Below are positions 14,916 through 22,421 of a DNA stretch of 64,000 nt, one piece after another. Numbering within the stretch: position 1 is the stretch's first letter; every line of letters starts with the position of its first letter. Source of the stretch: Acidimicrobiia bacterium (lineage in GTDB: Bacteria > Acidobacteriota > Vicinamibacteria > Vicinamibacterales > UBA2999); the NCBI GenBank assembly GCA_016871275.1, contig VFZG01000002.1, forward strand, positions 1 to 64,000, in the 5' to 3' direction. The notes below the pieces were generated by a model. It worked only from the letters and a program-made list of their open reading frames with translations, ran no database searches and was not told the origin of the DNA. The position numbers and the translations under genes are program-made.

Positions 14916-16868
14916 ATGAAGCGCGGCCTTCTCACCTTCGGCATCGGTATCGCTCTGTGGTCCCAACTCAGCGCCCAGCAATGGCCGTTCTACGCCGGCG
15001 ATCAGGCCGCGAACCACTACTCCCCGCTCGATCAGATCACCGCAGCCAACGTCGGCAAGTTGGCGATCGCGTGGGAGTGGAAGCCGGACGAGAAGGTCCT
15101 GCCGCAGTTCGGCACCCGGCCAGGCGCGTTCCAGAACACGCCGCTGGTGATCGATGGCGTGATGTATCTCAGCACGCCCTACAACCAGGTCGTCGCGCTC
15201 GATCCAACGAGCGGCAAGGAACTCTGGCGATACGACCCGAAAGCGTACGAGGATGGCCAGCCGCCGAACGGCCAGGGCTTCGCGCATCGTGGCGTGGCGG
15301 CCTGGCGCGACCCCTCGACTGCGCTCGGGGCCGGCAAGGGGCAGCTCCGCATTTTCCTCAACTCGCGCTACAAGCTGATTCAGCTCGACGCCAGGACCGG
15401 TACGCCCGTGCCGTCATTCGGCAAGGCCGGGGTGATCGATCTCAGCGAGGGCCTGGTGTGGGCGATCAACAAGAAGCACTACACCAACACGTCACCGCCC
15501 ATCGTCTACAAAGACCTGGTCATCGTCGGCAACGGCGTCGGCGACCGCCTCACCTACAAGCACGATCCGCCGGGTGACGTACGTGCGTTCGACGCGCGCA
15601 GCGGGGCGCTCCGGTGGAAGTTCAACACCATTCCGCAGCGCGGCGAGTTCGGCAACAACACCTGGGATGCCGGATCGTGGCAGTTCACGGGACACACCAA
15701 TGTCTGGGCGCCGATGAGCGTCGACGAGCAGCGCGGATTGCTGTACATGCCGGTGAGCACCCCCAGCAACGACTATTACGGCGGGCGGCGGCCGGGCGCC
15801 AACCTGTTCGCGGAATCAATCGTGTGCCTGGACGCCAATACCGGCGTGCGCAAGTGGCACTTCCAGATCGTGCATCACGGGCTGTGGGACTACGATCCGG
15901 CATCGGCGCCCAATCTCGTCACGCTCACCATCGACGGCAAGCGCATCGATGCGGTGGTGCAGCTCACGAAGCAGGGCTGGGCGTTTGTGTTCGATCGCGT
16001 CACGGGGCGGCCGCTGTGGCCAATCGAGGAGCGCCCCGTGCCACGCAGCGATGTGCCGGGCGAGGCCTCCTGGCCGACGCAGCCCTTTCCCACCAAACCG
16101 CCGCCGTTCGAATCGCAGGGCGTCACGCTGGATGATGCGTTCGACGCGACGCCGGAATGGAAGGCGCGCGCCACCGCCGAGCTTCAGAAGTATCAGCTGG
16201 GCCCCATCTACACACCGCCGTCGCTGCGCGGCACGGTGGTGTTGCCTGGCGTGTGGGGCGGCGCGAACTGGGGCGGAGGCGCCTTCGATCCGGCCACCGG
16301 CCGGCTCTTCATCAAGACGACGAGAAGTCCGGCAATCTTCAAGATGGAGCCGTTCAACAACGGCGCGCAGACCGGGGTCCCCGACGCGCGGACTGTGCGC
16401 GATGGGGTGGAGTCGCGGGATCGGGTCGACGAGGTAGACGCCGAGTACGTGCAGCGCAGCCCCTCGTCATTCATCGACGGTGTCCCGATCCTGAAGCCGC
16501 CCTACGCGCACCTGGTTGCTCTCGACTTGAATCGCGGAGACATTGCGTGGCGGGTGCCGTTCGGCGACGCGCCGGAGATTCGCGCACTGCCGGCGCTCAA
16601 GGGCGTGCCGCTGCCCGATCGGCTGGGCGCGGTTGGCCCGCCGGGAGCCATCGTCACGAAGTCCGGGCTGGTGTTCGTGGGCGGCAACGATATGGCGTTG
16701 TCGGCATTCGACGCTCGAGACGGCCGCGAGCACTGGCGCTACGTCTTACCGAGGCAGGCAACGGCGACGCCGATGACGTATCTCGATGCGAACGGCCGTC
16801 AAGTCATCGTCATCGCGACCGGGCGGGGTGAAGATACCGCGCTGGTCGCTTTCCGGTTGGAGCCCTGA
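14916..16868 (+). CDS. PQQ-dependent dehydrogenase, glucose-dehydrogenase-like, no haem
   Basis: 650 aa with a signal peptide (MKRGLLTFGIGIALW, cut near LSAQQ) from the ATG at 14916. Propeller motifs include WPFYAGDQAANHYSPLDQI at the start, the GDH-type catalytic-region motif HHGLWDYDPAS, GGANWGGGAFDP and GGNDMALSAFD. It lacks the five N-terminal membrane helices of E. coli Gcd and any C-terminal cytochrome, so it must pass electrons to another partner. An in-frame 20-base palindromic repeat at 15311-15330 contributes DPSTALG (residues 132-138), which looks inserted relative to relatives. A small secreted protein gene begins one base after the stop. Confidence 0.85.
   Translation: MKRGLLTFGIGIALWSQLSAQQWPFYAGDQAANHYSPLDQITAANVGKLAIAWEWKPDEKVLPQFGTRPGAFQNTPLVIDGVMYLSTPYNQVVALDPTSGKELWRYDPKAYEDGQPPNGQGFAHRGVAAWRDPSTALGAGKGQLRIFLNSRYKLIQLDARTGTPVPSFGKAGVIDLSEGLVWAINKKHYTNTSPPIVYKDLVIVGNGVGDRLTYKHDPPGDVRAFDARSGALRWKFNTIPQRGEFGNNTWDAGSWQFTGHTNVWAPMSVDEQRGLLYMPVSTPSNDYYGGRRPGANLFAESIVCLDANTGVRKWHFQIVHHGLWDYDPASAPNLVTLTIDGKRIDAVVQLTKQGWAFVFDRVTGRPLWPIEERPVPRSDVPGEASWPTQPFPTKPPPFESQGVTLDDAFDATPEWKARATAELQKYQLGPIYTPPSLRGTVVLPGVWGGANWGGGAFDPATGRLFIKTTRSPAIFKMEPFNNGAQTGVPDARTVRDGVESRDRVDEVDAEYVQRSPSSFIDGVPILKPPYAHLVALDLNRGDIAWRVPFGDAPEIRALPALKGVPLPDRLGAVGPPGAIVTKSGLVFVGGNDMALSAFDARDGREHWRYVLPRQATATPMTYLDANGRQVIVIATGRGEDTALVAFRLEP
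15311..15330. repeat. Palindromic repeat, family A, inside PQQ dehydrogenase 3
   Basis: CCCCTCGACTGCGCTCGGGG matches the reverse-complement form of the repeat at 12590. It lies in frame within the coding region and encodes part of DPSTALGAGKG, in a loop between two propeller strands where the two flanking beta segments would otherwise join directly. Confidence 0.6.
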
Positions 16869-16869
16869 C

Positions 16870-17130
16870 GTGGTCGACAACTACACCAGGACTGTCCTCA
16901 CCGTGATTGCCGGCGCACTCCTCCACCGCTGCGTCGCGATGACGCCGTTGCCAGCCGCCCATGCGCAAGGTGTCACCAAGCGCCCTGGCGAATTCAGCAG
17001 TCCAGCAGAAGTCGTCATCACCGGCTGGAAGAGCACCGCGCCGATTCCCATCGTCTCGAACGAGCCGATGCGGGTAGTCACCGAGCGCAGCTCAGGCGCC
17101 GCGGATCGGGTGGTCCTGGTCGGGTGGTAG
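16870..17130 (+). CDS. Small secreted conserved-type hypothetical protein
   Basis: 86 aa from a GTG at 16870, one base after the PQQ dehydrogenase stop, with GGAG upstream inside that gene. The N-terminus VDNYTRTVLTVIAGALL followed by AHAQG is a signal or anchor peptide. The remainder contains PAEVVITGWK, an IPI motif and RVVLVGW at the end. Short proteins opening with a Tyr-Thr-Arg-x-Val-Leu-Thr-Val-Ile-Ala segment are, from memory, frequent in related genomes. Their role is unknown to me. The C-terminus stops abruptly after VGW. Confidence 0.5.
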   Translation: MVDNYTRTVLTVIAGALLHRCVAMTPLPAAHAQGVTKRPGEFSSPAEVVITGWKSTAPIPIVSNEPMRVVTERSSGAADRVVLVGW

Positions 17131-17269
17131 CAGATGGCGACGCCAGAGCGGCCATCGAGCACGAGGAACTGTGTGGCGTTGCCGAACTCGACCCGCTCCC
17201 GAGCACTGCCCGTCACGCAGCAGTAGCCGGCGTCGCCGAAGCGTTGCGCGAAGGCCCGTCTCGATGGGC

Positions 17270-17299
17270 TTGTGGGCGTTGTCTCGTTGTTGGTATGAT
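17270..17299 (+). promoter_or_regulatory. Promoter of tRNA-Arg
   Basis: TTGTGG (17270-17275) and TATGAT (17294-17299) are separated by 18 bases, with an upstream TG extending the -10 box. The -10 box ends 12 bases before the mature tRNA 5' end, a fitting distance for a sigma70 promoter. Confidence 0.6.
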
Positions 17300-17309
17300 C
17301 GAAGATCTG

Positions 17310-17388
<79 letters not shown>

Positions 17389-17453
17389 GCCTTCGCTCGC
17401 GGTTAAGTGCTTTGCGAGCTACGGCTGGTAAGCAAGCTTTCCCCGGGAAGAAA

Positions 17454-17700
17454 TCAGCAACTCGCCTTGCTCATCATCCCTTGAATAGACGCGATGCTTT
17501 CCTGGAGGAACTTGACCTGCTGCTTCTTGTGCTTGCGTTCCAGGTCGGTCTTGGCGCGAGCCAGTTCGCCTTGCCTGGACTTGAGTAGCTCATACCGATT
17601 GTCGAGCCGGGCCTGGCAGTCCTTGCAAGTCGTCGCCCCCCTGCGCATCTATGACCGTCGACAAGGTCAGCACGATAATCCCGGAGAGCAGCAGCCTCAT
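17454..17700 (-). CDS. Small secreted coiled-coil protein, frame interrupted at a C6 tract
   Basis: Two frames together make one sensible protein. From the ATG at 17700 (with GGGAG upstream) comes a signal peptide, MRLLLSGIIVLTLSTVIDAQ, but this frame soon stops. The other frame, ending at 17454, encodes GATTCKDCQARLDNRY and then a Lys/Glu/Gln-rich coiled coil to the C-terminus. The join falls on a run of six C (17636-17641; six G on the coding strand). Removing one base restores about 80 aa with cleavage after DAQ and a CxxC pair. It may be a sequencing error, a recent mutation or slippage-based phase variation. Function unknown. Confidence 0.5.
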
Positions 17701-17883
17701 GTCAGTTCTCCCTTTCAGCGAAACCCAGACCGGATGTCGAGCTACTGGCACCCATCAAGACTCAGGATGCGCTGGACAAGCCGGGTAGATAAGTAGACCG
17801 GGCTTACGCCTGGCGCACCATACACGGCTAGTTGGACCCCCGTGGTGGCCCCTCCAGTCGTTCGAGAGCTGACTTGTGAGACG

Positions 17884-18585
17884 ATGACGCACATGCACGG
17901 ACTGATCGGCAAGATGGTCGCGCGCCCGGGTTCGCGGGATGCGCTGGCCGCCATCATTCTCAGCGGCACCGGCGACATGCCGGGTTGCCTCAGCTACGTC
18001 GTCGCCAAGGACCCGCGTGATGCGGATGCGTTGTGGATCACCGAGGTGTGGGACACCGCCGACAGCCACCAGGCATCGCGGTCGCTGCCATCGGTGCGCG
18101 ACACAATTGCCAGGGCGCAGCCGCTAATCGCCAGCTTCGGCGATGGCGTGACCAGCGAACCGATCGGAGGAGTGGGATTGGCTACACAAAGCGCACCGGT
18201 CATCGAACGGCTGAATCCGCAGGGCCTCTCCACGCCGACCGGCTACACGCACGTCGTGTCCGCGCGTGGCGGCCGCACGGTCTACATCGCGGGGCAGATC
18301 GCGCTCGACGCCAGCGGGCAGCTCGTCGGCAAGGGCGATCTCGCCACGCAGACCCGTCAGGTGTTTGCCAATCTCGACGTCGCGCTGAAGGCGGCCGGCG
18401 CGTCCTTCAAGGACGTCGTGAAGACCAACTACTACATGCGTGACGCCAGCCAGGTGGCGGTGGTGCGCGAAATCCGGTCGACGTATTTCTCGGCGCCCGA
18501 TCTGCCGGCCAGCACGCTCATCGAGGTGCCACGTCTGGCGCAGGCGGACTTTCTGATCGAAATCGAGGCCATCGCCGTCGTCTGA
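17884..18585 (+). CDS. Fusion of an ABM-type monooxygenase domain and a RidA domain
   Basis: 233 aa from the ATG at 17884. Residues 3-85 resemble the antibiotic-biosynthesis monooxygenase (ABM) ferredoxin-like fold: LIGKMVARPGSRDALAAI, CLSYVVAKDP and ITEVWDTADSHQAS. After a short linker, residues about 110-233 form a RidA/YjgF domain: VYIAGQIALDASGQLVGKG, TRQVFANLDVALKAAGASF, TNYYMRD and IEVPRLAQADFLIEIEAIA. RidA proteins hydrolyse reactive enamine/imine intermediates. An in-frame TTG at 18178 with GGAGGAG five bases upstream could give a RidA-only product of 135 aa. The pairing in one chain is unusual. Confidence 0.8.
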   Translation: MTHMHGLIGKMVARPGSRDALAAIILSGTGDMPGCLSYVVAKDPRDADALWITEVWDTADSHQASRSLPSVRDTIARAQPLIASFGDGVTSEPIGGVGLATQSAPVIERLNPQGLSTPTGYTHVVSARGGRTVYIAGQIALDASGQLVGKGDLATQTRQVFANLDVALKAAGASFKDVVKTNYYMRDASQVAVVREIRSTYFSAPDLPASTLIEVPRLAQADFLIEIEAIAVV

Positions 18586-18600
18586 CGGCTTCGTAATAAG

Positions 18601-19959
18601 ATGCGCCTCGTGCGCCAACTGATCGCCCTCGCCGCCGTCATCAACGGGATTGCCTTCACCCCCCTCCACGGAGGGCAATCGACGCCACGCCCGAACGTCG
18701 TCCTGATCATGACGGACGATGTGGGGTACGGCGATCTCGGCAGCTACGGCGCTCCTGACGTCAAGACGCCGAACATCGATCGCCTCGCCACAAGCGGCGT
18801 GCGCTTCACGGACTTCTACGCCAACGGATCGACCTGCACGCCGACGCGCGCCGGGTTGATCAGCGGCCGCTATCAATCGCGCTATGCGATGGATCGGCCG
18901 CTGCAGGTGAGCGGCGATCTGGAGCTGGGTCTGGCGCCGATGCCCTACTCGCTGCCGCGGCTGTTGACGAACAGCGGCTACAGCACCGCGTTGATTGGCA
19001 AGTGGCATCTCGGCTTCACACCCGAATTCAGCCCGCTCGCGCACGGGTTCGGATCGTTCTGGGGCTACAAGAGCGGCTACGTGGACTACTACCATCACAC
19101 GCGCAGCGACGGCGAGGCCGACCTGTTCGAGAACGACGCGCCGACCAAGGCCGACGGCTACCTGACCGATCTGATTACCCAGCGATCGGTCGACTTCATC
19201 ACCAGGCATGCGAAGCAGGACCAGCCGTTCTTCCTCGACGTCTCCTACAGCGCCGCCCATTGGCCCTACCAGGTTCCAGACCAGCCATCGAAGGCGATCG
19301 ACAACTCGCGTCACGTGGTGGCCTACGACGCCAATCCCGAGACGCGCGCCGACTACGTCAAGATCCTTGAGCGCGCCGATCAGGGCATCGGCCAGATTGT
19401 GGCGACCATCGAGAAGCTCGGCCTCGCAAGCAACACGCTGATCATTTTCACCAACGACAACGGCGGCGAGTGGTTGTCGAGGAATACGCCGCTGTTCAAT
19501 CGCAAGTTCACGCTGTGGGAAGGCGGCATCCGCGTGCCGGCAATCGTGTCATGGCCCGGCCGCATTCCTGCCGGTCGCGTCACACCGCAGGTTGGCATCA
19601 CGATGGACCTGACTGCGACGATCCTGGCGGCGACGGGCACGACGGTGCCTGCCGACGCGAGGCCGGAGGGAATCAACCTCCTGCCGCTGCTCGAAGGCCA
19701 GGCGCCGGTGACCGAGCGCACGCTGTTGTGGCGCGTGCGCACCGTCGGACTGGACCAGCGCGCGATTCGCAGCGGCAACTGGAAGCTGCTCGAAGAAGGC
19801 ACCGCGCGGCTGATGCTGTTCGATCTCTCGAACGACATTGGCGAGCGCAACGACCTCTCCGCGGTCAGGACCGACGTGGTGCGCCAGTTACGCCAGCAGG
19901 CGGTCGCCTGGCAGAAGGACGTCGATAGCGAAGCCGAGGCCCGGTCCGGCGGCAAATGA
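18601..19959 (+). CDS. Secreted arylsulfatase-type sulfatase
   Basis: 452 aa with a signal peptide (MRLVRQLIALAAVINGIAF). Sulfatase hallmarks: the metal-binding Asp pair in LIMTDDVGYGDLGSYGAPD (Asp39 and Asp40), the formylglycine motif CTPTR with Cys79 (Cys-type, needing a formylglycine-generating enzyme not seen in this window), GKWHLGF, and the second metal site FTNDNGGE. Length is normal for the family. It likely hydrolyses sulfate esters of polysaccharides or small aromatics in the periplasm. It begins 15 bases after the RidA fusion gene and converges on a GH3 gene. Confidence 0.9.
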   Translation: MRLVRQLIALAAVINGIAFTPLHGGQSTPRPNVVLIMTDDVGYGDLGSYGAPDVKTPNIDRLATSGVRFTDFYANGSTCTPTRAGLISGRYQSRYAMDRPLQVSGDLELGLAPMPYSLPRLLTNSGYSTALIGKWHLGFTPEFSPLAHGFGSFWGYKSGYVDYYHHTRSDGEADLFENDAPTKADGYLTDLITQRSVDFITRHAKQDQPFFLDVSYSAAHWPYQVPDQPSKAIDNSRHVVAYDANPETRADYVKILERADQGIGQIVATIEKLGLASNTLIIFTNDNGGEWLSRNTPLFNRKFTLWEGGIRVPAIVSWPGRIPAGRVTPQVGITMDLTATILAATGTTVPADARPEGINLLPLLEGQAPVTERTLLWRVRTVGLDQRAIRSGNWKLLEEGTARLMLFDLSNDIGERNDLSAVRTDVVRQLRQQAVAWQKDVDSEAEARSGGK

Positions 19960-20001
19960 CGGCGGTGCGGCTTCACACTCCACCTTCGCCTGCGGCCGAC
20001 G

Positions 20002-21804
20002 TCAGCGCGTGGAGTTTCGCTGAATGCCGTGGCCGATCGGAAACAGCCCCGGCAGTCCAATCGGCAGCCGGCCGTTGATCGGAATCTCTCCCGCCAGCGC
20101 CTTCACGGCAGACGACTCGGCGTAGTCCGAAAAGTCGTAGGTCACCAGCATCGTCGGAATCTCAGGGATGTAGATCGACGCGTAGGGGTTGCCGAAGAAC
20201 GCCGCCACGAACGGCTGCGAGCGGCGCTCGCTGCCGCGGCCGAGATCCTGCAGCAGGCGAACCACCGGGGCGGCGAGGTCGAGCCGGCCGCTGCCCGATG
20301 ACGCGCGCACGAAGATGCCGGCGACGATCGCGTCGTAGTTGTCGGCCATCGCGCGAACCAGGTCGAGCTCCTGCGGCGTCGTGCGATCGGAAATCTCCAC
20401 CGCCTCGACGGTGGGCCAGCGGCGACGCAACTCCGGGATGACGGCGCGGCTTGGCGCCGCGATCCGCCACCCCGACGGATAGTCGAGCACCGACAGGTAC
20501 AACACGCTGCCGGTACGCGGGGTCGACAGCGGGACGTAGTTCCGGGCATCCTTGATCAGCGTGATCGACCGTTCGCTGATCGTCCGTGCGACGGCATCGT
20601 GCCTGCGGCCGCCGACGCTGAGGCCGACAGAATCGAGATTCACGGTGCGCGACTTGTGCAGTCCGAGGCGCGCCTTGGCCTCGAGCACGCGGCGCGCCGA
20701 CTGCTCGATCCTCTCGCGAGGTACATCGCCGGATTTCACGGCCGCCACCACCGCCGCTGCCGCCGCCGCTGGATCGGGCGAATCGAGCACCACGTCGATG
20801 CCGGCCTTGACGGCGCGGATCGCGGCGTCGCCTGGCGACGCCATCTCGGTAATGGCCTGCATCTTCATGGCGTCGGAGAAGATCAGCCCGTTGAAGCGCG
20901 GGCGCAACAGGGTGTTGATGACCTTCGAGCTGAACGTCGCCGGCACCTTCTCCGGATCGATCGACGGCAGCTCGATGTGCGCCACCATCACCGCGGCCGC
21001 TCCCGCATCGAAGCCGGCGTGGAACGGCGGCAGCTCCACCTGCTCGAGGCGCTCGCGCGGATGCGCGACCAGCGGCAGGCCGAGGTGCGAATCGACATCG
21101 GTGTCGCCATGCCCCGGGTAGTGCTTGAGCGTGGCCAGCACGCCGCCTTCCTGCAGGCCGCGCACCCAGCCGGCCACCATGGCACCGGCCTGTTTCGGGT
21201 CTTCCCCGAACGATCGGATGTTGATCACCGGATTGCGCGGGTTGTTGTTGACGTCGGCGACCGGGGCGAAATTCACGTGCACGCCGAGCGCGCGCATTTC
21301 GGCGGCCACCACCTTGCCGGCCTCGTAGGCCAGTTGCGGATCGCCGGTCGCGCCGAAGGCCATGGCGCGCGGGAACTTGGTGGCGCCGGCAATGCGCATC
21401 TGCACGCCCCACTCGAAGTCCGAGGTGGTGAGCAACGGCAGCGCCGAGATCGCCTGCAGCCGGTTGTGAATCGACGCCAGCTCCAGCGGTTGACCGAGGA
21501 TGACGGCCCCGTAGGTGTTGTTGAGCATCACCTGCGGCACCGGCTCGCTGCCGCCAAACGCGATCACGCCGCCGACGTGCGACTCATGAATCAGCTTCGC
21601 CAGGCGATCGTAATCGTCGCTGTCGCTGCTCATGTAGGTCGAATTGAAGGCCGGAAAGATCATCTGGCCGACCAGCTGCTCAATCGACAGCTTCTTCATG
21701 GTGCCGTCGACCCACGCGCGCGCGGCCTTGTCGAGCGGTTGTTGAGTGTCGACGGCGGCCGTGAGGGTGAGGATCGCAAGTGGCGCAGCCAGACGGCGGA
21801 GCAT
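20002..21804 (-). CDS. Glycoside hydrolase family 3 (beta-N-acetylhexosaminidase-like)
   Basis: 600 aa from the ATG at 21804, secreted (MLRRLAAPLAILTLTAAV). The N-terminal TIM barrel has the NagZ-type motif KHYPGHGDTDVDSH with the catalytic His/Asp dyad loop, TSDFEWGVQMR, VNFAPVADVNNNP and SFGEDP. The nucleophile is most likely the Asp in LIFSDAMKMQAI. A C-terminal alpha/beta domain follows (TLIKDARNYVPL to the end), as in two-domain NagZ homologues of Bacteroidetes and Bacillus. It likely removes GlcNAc from peptidoglycan or chitin fragments. It points away from moaB. Confidence 0.88.
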   Translation of the reverse strand: MLRRLAAPLAILTLTAAVDTQQPLDKAARAWVDGTMKKLSIEQLVGQMIFPAFNSTYMSSDSDDYDRLAKLIHESHVGGVIAFGGSEPVPQVMLNNTYGAVILGQPLELASIHNRLQAISALPLLTTSDFEWGVQMRIAGATKFPRAMAFGATGDPQLAYEAGKVVAAEMRALGVHVNFAPVADVNNNPRNPVINIRSFGEDPKQAGAMVAGWVRGLQEGGVLATLKHYPGHGDTDVDSHLGLPLVAHPRERLEQVELPPFHAGFDAGAAAVMVAHIELPSIDPEKVPATFSSKVINTLLRPRFNGLIFSDAMKMQAITEMASPGDAAIRAVKAGIDVVLDSPDPAAAAAAVVAAVKSGDVPRERIEQSARRVLEAKARLGLHKSRTVNLDSVGLSVGGRRHDAVARTISERSITLIKDARNYVPLSTPRTGSVLYLSVLDYPSGWRIAAPSRAVIPELRRRWPTVEAVEISDRTTPQELDLVRAMADNYDAIVAGIFVRASSGSGRLDLAAPVVRLLQDLGRGSERRSQPFVAAFFGNPYASIYIPEIPTMLVTYDFSDYAESSAVKALAGEIPINGRLPIGLPGLFPIGHGIQRNSTR

Positions 21805-21871
21805 GCGACATCGTAGCAACCTTTGCCACCCTTGTAACCCTGGTAACCCTCGTGTCCGCTAGAATTGCCCA

Positions 21872-22375
21872 GTGAGCAGCCAGGACCACAAGGCGGCGGC
21901 GCCGCCGCGGGCGCGGGTGTTCGTGCTGACGGTGTCGGACACCCGCACCAACGCCACCGACACGTCGGGCGCCGCCATCATCGAGCTGCTGAAGGCCGCC
22001 GGCCATCACGTGACCGGCACGACCATTGAGAAAGACGAACCGGTGCGGGTGGCGGAACTGGTGCGCCAGCAGGCGGTGATCGGAGACGTGGATGCCATCA
22101 TCACCAACGGCGGCACGGGCCTGACCAGCCGCGACAGCACCTTCGAAGCCATCGACGCGCTCCTCACCAAGCGGCTGCCCGGATTCGGCGAGCTGTTCCG
22201 TATGCTCAGCTACCATGACATCGGCTCGGCGGCGATGATGAGCCGCGCCTGCGCCGGCACGATTGGACGAGTCGTCGTGATTTCACTGCCGGGATCGGAA
22301 AAGGCCGTAAGACTGGCGATGCACAAACTGGTGATCCCCGAGCTTGCGCATCTGGTACAACAGGCGACAAAGTAG
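21872..22375 (+). CDS. moaB: Molybdenum cofactor biosynthesis protein B
   Basis: 167 aa from a GTG at 21872. MoaB/MogA fold motifs: [35 protein letters not shown] (the adenylylation-type molybdopterin-binding loop), and [19 protein letters not shown]. It activates molybdopterin by adenylylation before Mo insertion by MoeA, whose gene follows 46 bases downstream. The cofactor is required by the CoxL-type enzyme at 41481-43859. No moaA, moaC or moaE is present in this window. Confidence 0.92.
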   Translation: MSSQDHKAAAPPRARVFVLTVSDTRTNATDTSGAAIIELLKAAGHHVTGTTIEKDEPVRVAELVRQQAVIGDVDAIITNGGTGLTSRDSTFEAIDALLTKRLPGFGELFRMLSYHDIGSAAMMSRACAGTIGRVVVISLPGSEKAVRLAMHKLVIPELAHLVQQATK

Positions 22376-22378
22376 TGA

Positions 22379-22418
22379 CCCGACTACCCGACTACCCGAC
22401 GTCCCGACAGCCCGACTG
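22379..22418. repeat. Octamer tandem repeat between moaB and moeA
   Basis: Five tandem copies of CCCGACNN (TA, TA, GT, AG, TG at the variable positions) fill almost the entire gap between the two genes. No ribosome binding site for moeA is visible within it. Confidence 0.75.
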
Positions 22419-22421
22419 CTT

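Noticed and set aside
20740-20790. Ala/Val-rich low-complexity stretch in the GH3 gene as a possible repeat insertion
   Set aside because: The GCC/GCG-rich run encodes an Ala-rich helix common in these proteins and has no palindromic or tandem DNA unit beyond codon bias.
20599-21816. Long open frame antisense to the GH3 gene
   Set aside because: Composition is typical of a codon-mirrored shadow; the minus strand has a complete NagZ-like protein with signal peptide.
22379-22418. CRISPR-like array
   Set aside because: Units are 8 bases with no spacers; it is a simple tandem repeat. No cas genes are nearby and no other array is seen in the window.
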